A DNA stretch of 64,000 nt from Anisakis pegreffii. Taxonomy: Eukaryota > Nematoda > Chromadorea > Rhabditida > Anisakidae. The position numbers and the translations under genes were made by a program. The stretch is taken from contig JAPYMA010003008.1 in NCBI GenBank assembly GCA_035041965.1, forward strand, positions 116,754-180,753. The letters are read 5' to 3'. The notes under the pieces were generated by a model. It worked only from the letters and a program-made list of their open reading frames with translations, ran no database searches and was not told the origin of the DNA. Positions 63,901-64,000 of the stretch are shown here, piece by piece; position 1 is the first letter of the stretch, and each line of letters starts with the position of its first letter.

Positions 63901-64000
63901 AAACGACCGCTAGGAAGACCTCCAAAAAGGTGGCGAGACGAGATCGACAAGGCGATTGGTAAGACCTGGCAAAGGAAAGCAAGGTCGAGGACTGATTGGA
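60990..64000 (+). mobile_element. RTE-type LINE, 5' part (continues past window)
   Basis: A non-LTR retrotransposon with a short GC-rich 5' leader (about 60990-61113) and one long open frame. The left boundary coincides with the end of the minisatellite. It is truncated only by the window edge, so 3' UTR and target duplication cannot be seen. Base composition is clearly richer in G and C than the flanking DNA. Confidence 0.9.
61114..64000 (+). CDS. RTE endonuclease-reverse transcriptase (3' partial)
   Basis: The frame is open without a stop from the ATG for 962 codons to the window edge. The first 285 residues are an APE-type endonuclease: TYNCRSL near 50, GLCETRRK, GDFNAKVG at 189, RNEIDYIM, and GSDHRLV near 280. 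A coiled, lysine-rich spacer follows. The reverse transcriptase has GKAPGKDGI, NYRPICLLS, motif A FVDYEKAFD at 626-634, motif B KGVKQGDTISPKLF and motif C FADD at 724-727, so all catalytic aspartates are present. The C-terminal region has LYACETW, RWAGHVARM and GRPPKRWRDEI, typical of the RTE/BovB group. One frame, no gag-like ORF1, and this domain order fit RTE. The copy looks recently active; presence of the 3' end must be checked outside the window. Confidence 0.95.
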   Translation, partial: MAKTMQENGPQYPAGQSNRATTAGRDSRVQRLLRISGSDRPSQHRKTTLAICTYNCRSLAGRTGLTHLMEELKKIKCDVLGLCETRRKEELNARWNDGSAVRLGKGDGTRTVGGIGFIVSKGWASKIVSCNILSSRIGVLNVQVSGKATLKIIQAYAPTNSVDDDEVEEFYQELETALTKKSTYTIVMGDFNAKVGKGWQGEQYIGKFGLGERNERGERLVTFAETNKLYIGNSLFKKRPARRWTWIAPNAQYRNEIDYIMIDRRRLLQDVSVVAPFNTGSDHRLVRAKIVIDKKREKKALHISMKHQRIKAFDEMVLQDAIEKENWDQIEEIDKDYDSLITKLKACFRKAKVDQQQLKDDRFSEETKRLMERRKSLKRNKTDLVEYSILCKAIRQHLKEDLERYKLRKLLKVAEKGKSMKKCRREMAQYRREVTALKDNDGQTVTDKRGMEEVCRNFYTNLFKSSLLFTPPSPKAMDDVPPILVSEIESALHLAKSGKAPGKDGITSEMIRSTGETFWKALATRFNIYLKQGKIPSQWKGSNTILLYKKGDKEDLKNYRPICLLSQIYKLFTKIIVTRLSTDLDYQQPREQAGFRKNYSTMDHIFTLTQLIERANEYKLPLCVAFVDYEKAFDSVEINAVLTSLHEQGIPAQYINLLKEANTNCTTDINLLSTPVTVPVNKGVKQGDTISPKLFTACLEMVLRDIDWDGGISINGEILNHLRFADDIVLIAESTKELQAMLTTLSTKSAAVGLKLNRMKTKFMRSDITPAGQIVVEGDVIEEVKEYTYLGQLVNMDRDMKPELAQRIRSGWKAFNSIKDVLKAKIDGSLRAHLYNSTVLPAMLYACETWATTKTEEQRLITTQRAMERCMLGISLREHIRCEEIRRRTGIRDVITEYRKQKLRWAGHVARMNDNRWTRAILEWYPREQKRPLGRPPKRWRDEIDKAIGKTWQRKARSRTDW

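Overview
The window is eukaryotic, AT-rich, intron-containing DNA that best fits a chromadorean nematode. Four lines of evidence support this. Exons end in TTTCAG/TTTTAG-type acceptors. The STI1 gene encodes a 320-residue protein without the N-terminal TPR1 module, as in C. elegans STI-1. Four genes have a pyrimidine-rich AG 11-41 nt before the ATG, as expected for spliced-leader addition. The receptor and signalling genes are of nematode or invertebrate type. No species is claimed. All gene models were assembled by eye from splice sites and reading phase. In every multi-exon model below the exon phases add up, but no search was run.

Layout: 1-8.7 kb holds no recognised gene. It contains a 1.1-kb hAT-like terminal-inverted-repeat element, a tRNA-derived SINE-like unit and simple repeats. 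8.7-12.3 kb (+) is a secreted LDL-receptor class A protein resembling the invertebrate prohormone-4 precursor. It converges on a Cys-loop ligand-gated channel gene at 13.2-17.8 kb (-), whose 5' exon was not found. 17.8-27.6 kb is gene-poor. A small 10-cysteine Ly6-like secreted protein lies at 27.6-28.7 kb (-). 28.7-37.2 kb is again gene-poor, with a diverged tandem array, a 208-bp fold-back and a hAT-like MITE. 37.3-46.5 kb (+) is a 17-exon gene whose C-terminal half reads as a PEAK/PRAG (NKF3) pseudokinase. It converges on sti-1 at 47.7-50.0 kb (-). sti-1 diverges from a BMP-type TGF-beta ligand at 51.4-53.9 kb (+), which converges on a cytochrome b561 gene at 56.2-58.6 kb (-). The right end holds an unidentified 144-codon reading frame, a ~740-bp AATAAA/AATAAC minisatellite, and the 5' part of an apparently intact RTE-type LINE. 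The LINE runs off the window edge with its single reading frame still open.

There is no sign of an operon or of a dedicated multi-gene system. The genes are independent units for secreted signalling (prohormone-like, BMP, Ly6-like), receptor/ion channel, scaffold pseudokinase, HSP90/70 co-chaperone and transmembrane electron transport. The points most worth a second look are: a candidate neuropeptide ahead of the LDLa domain; a BMP ligand lacking the inter-chain cysteine; a nematode PEAK-like pseudokinase lacking HRD and DFG; hAT-type non-autonomous elements with 8-bp duplications; the nested fold-back array; and the intact RTE beside an expanded polyadenylation-signal array.
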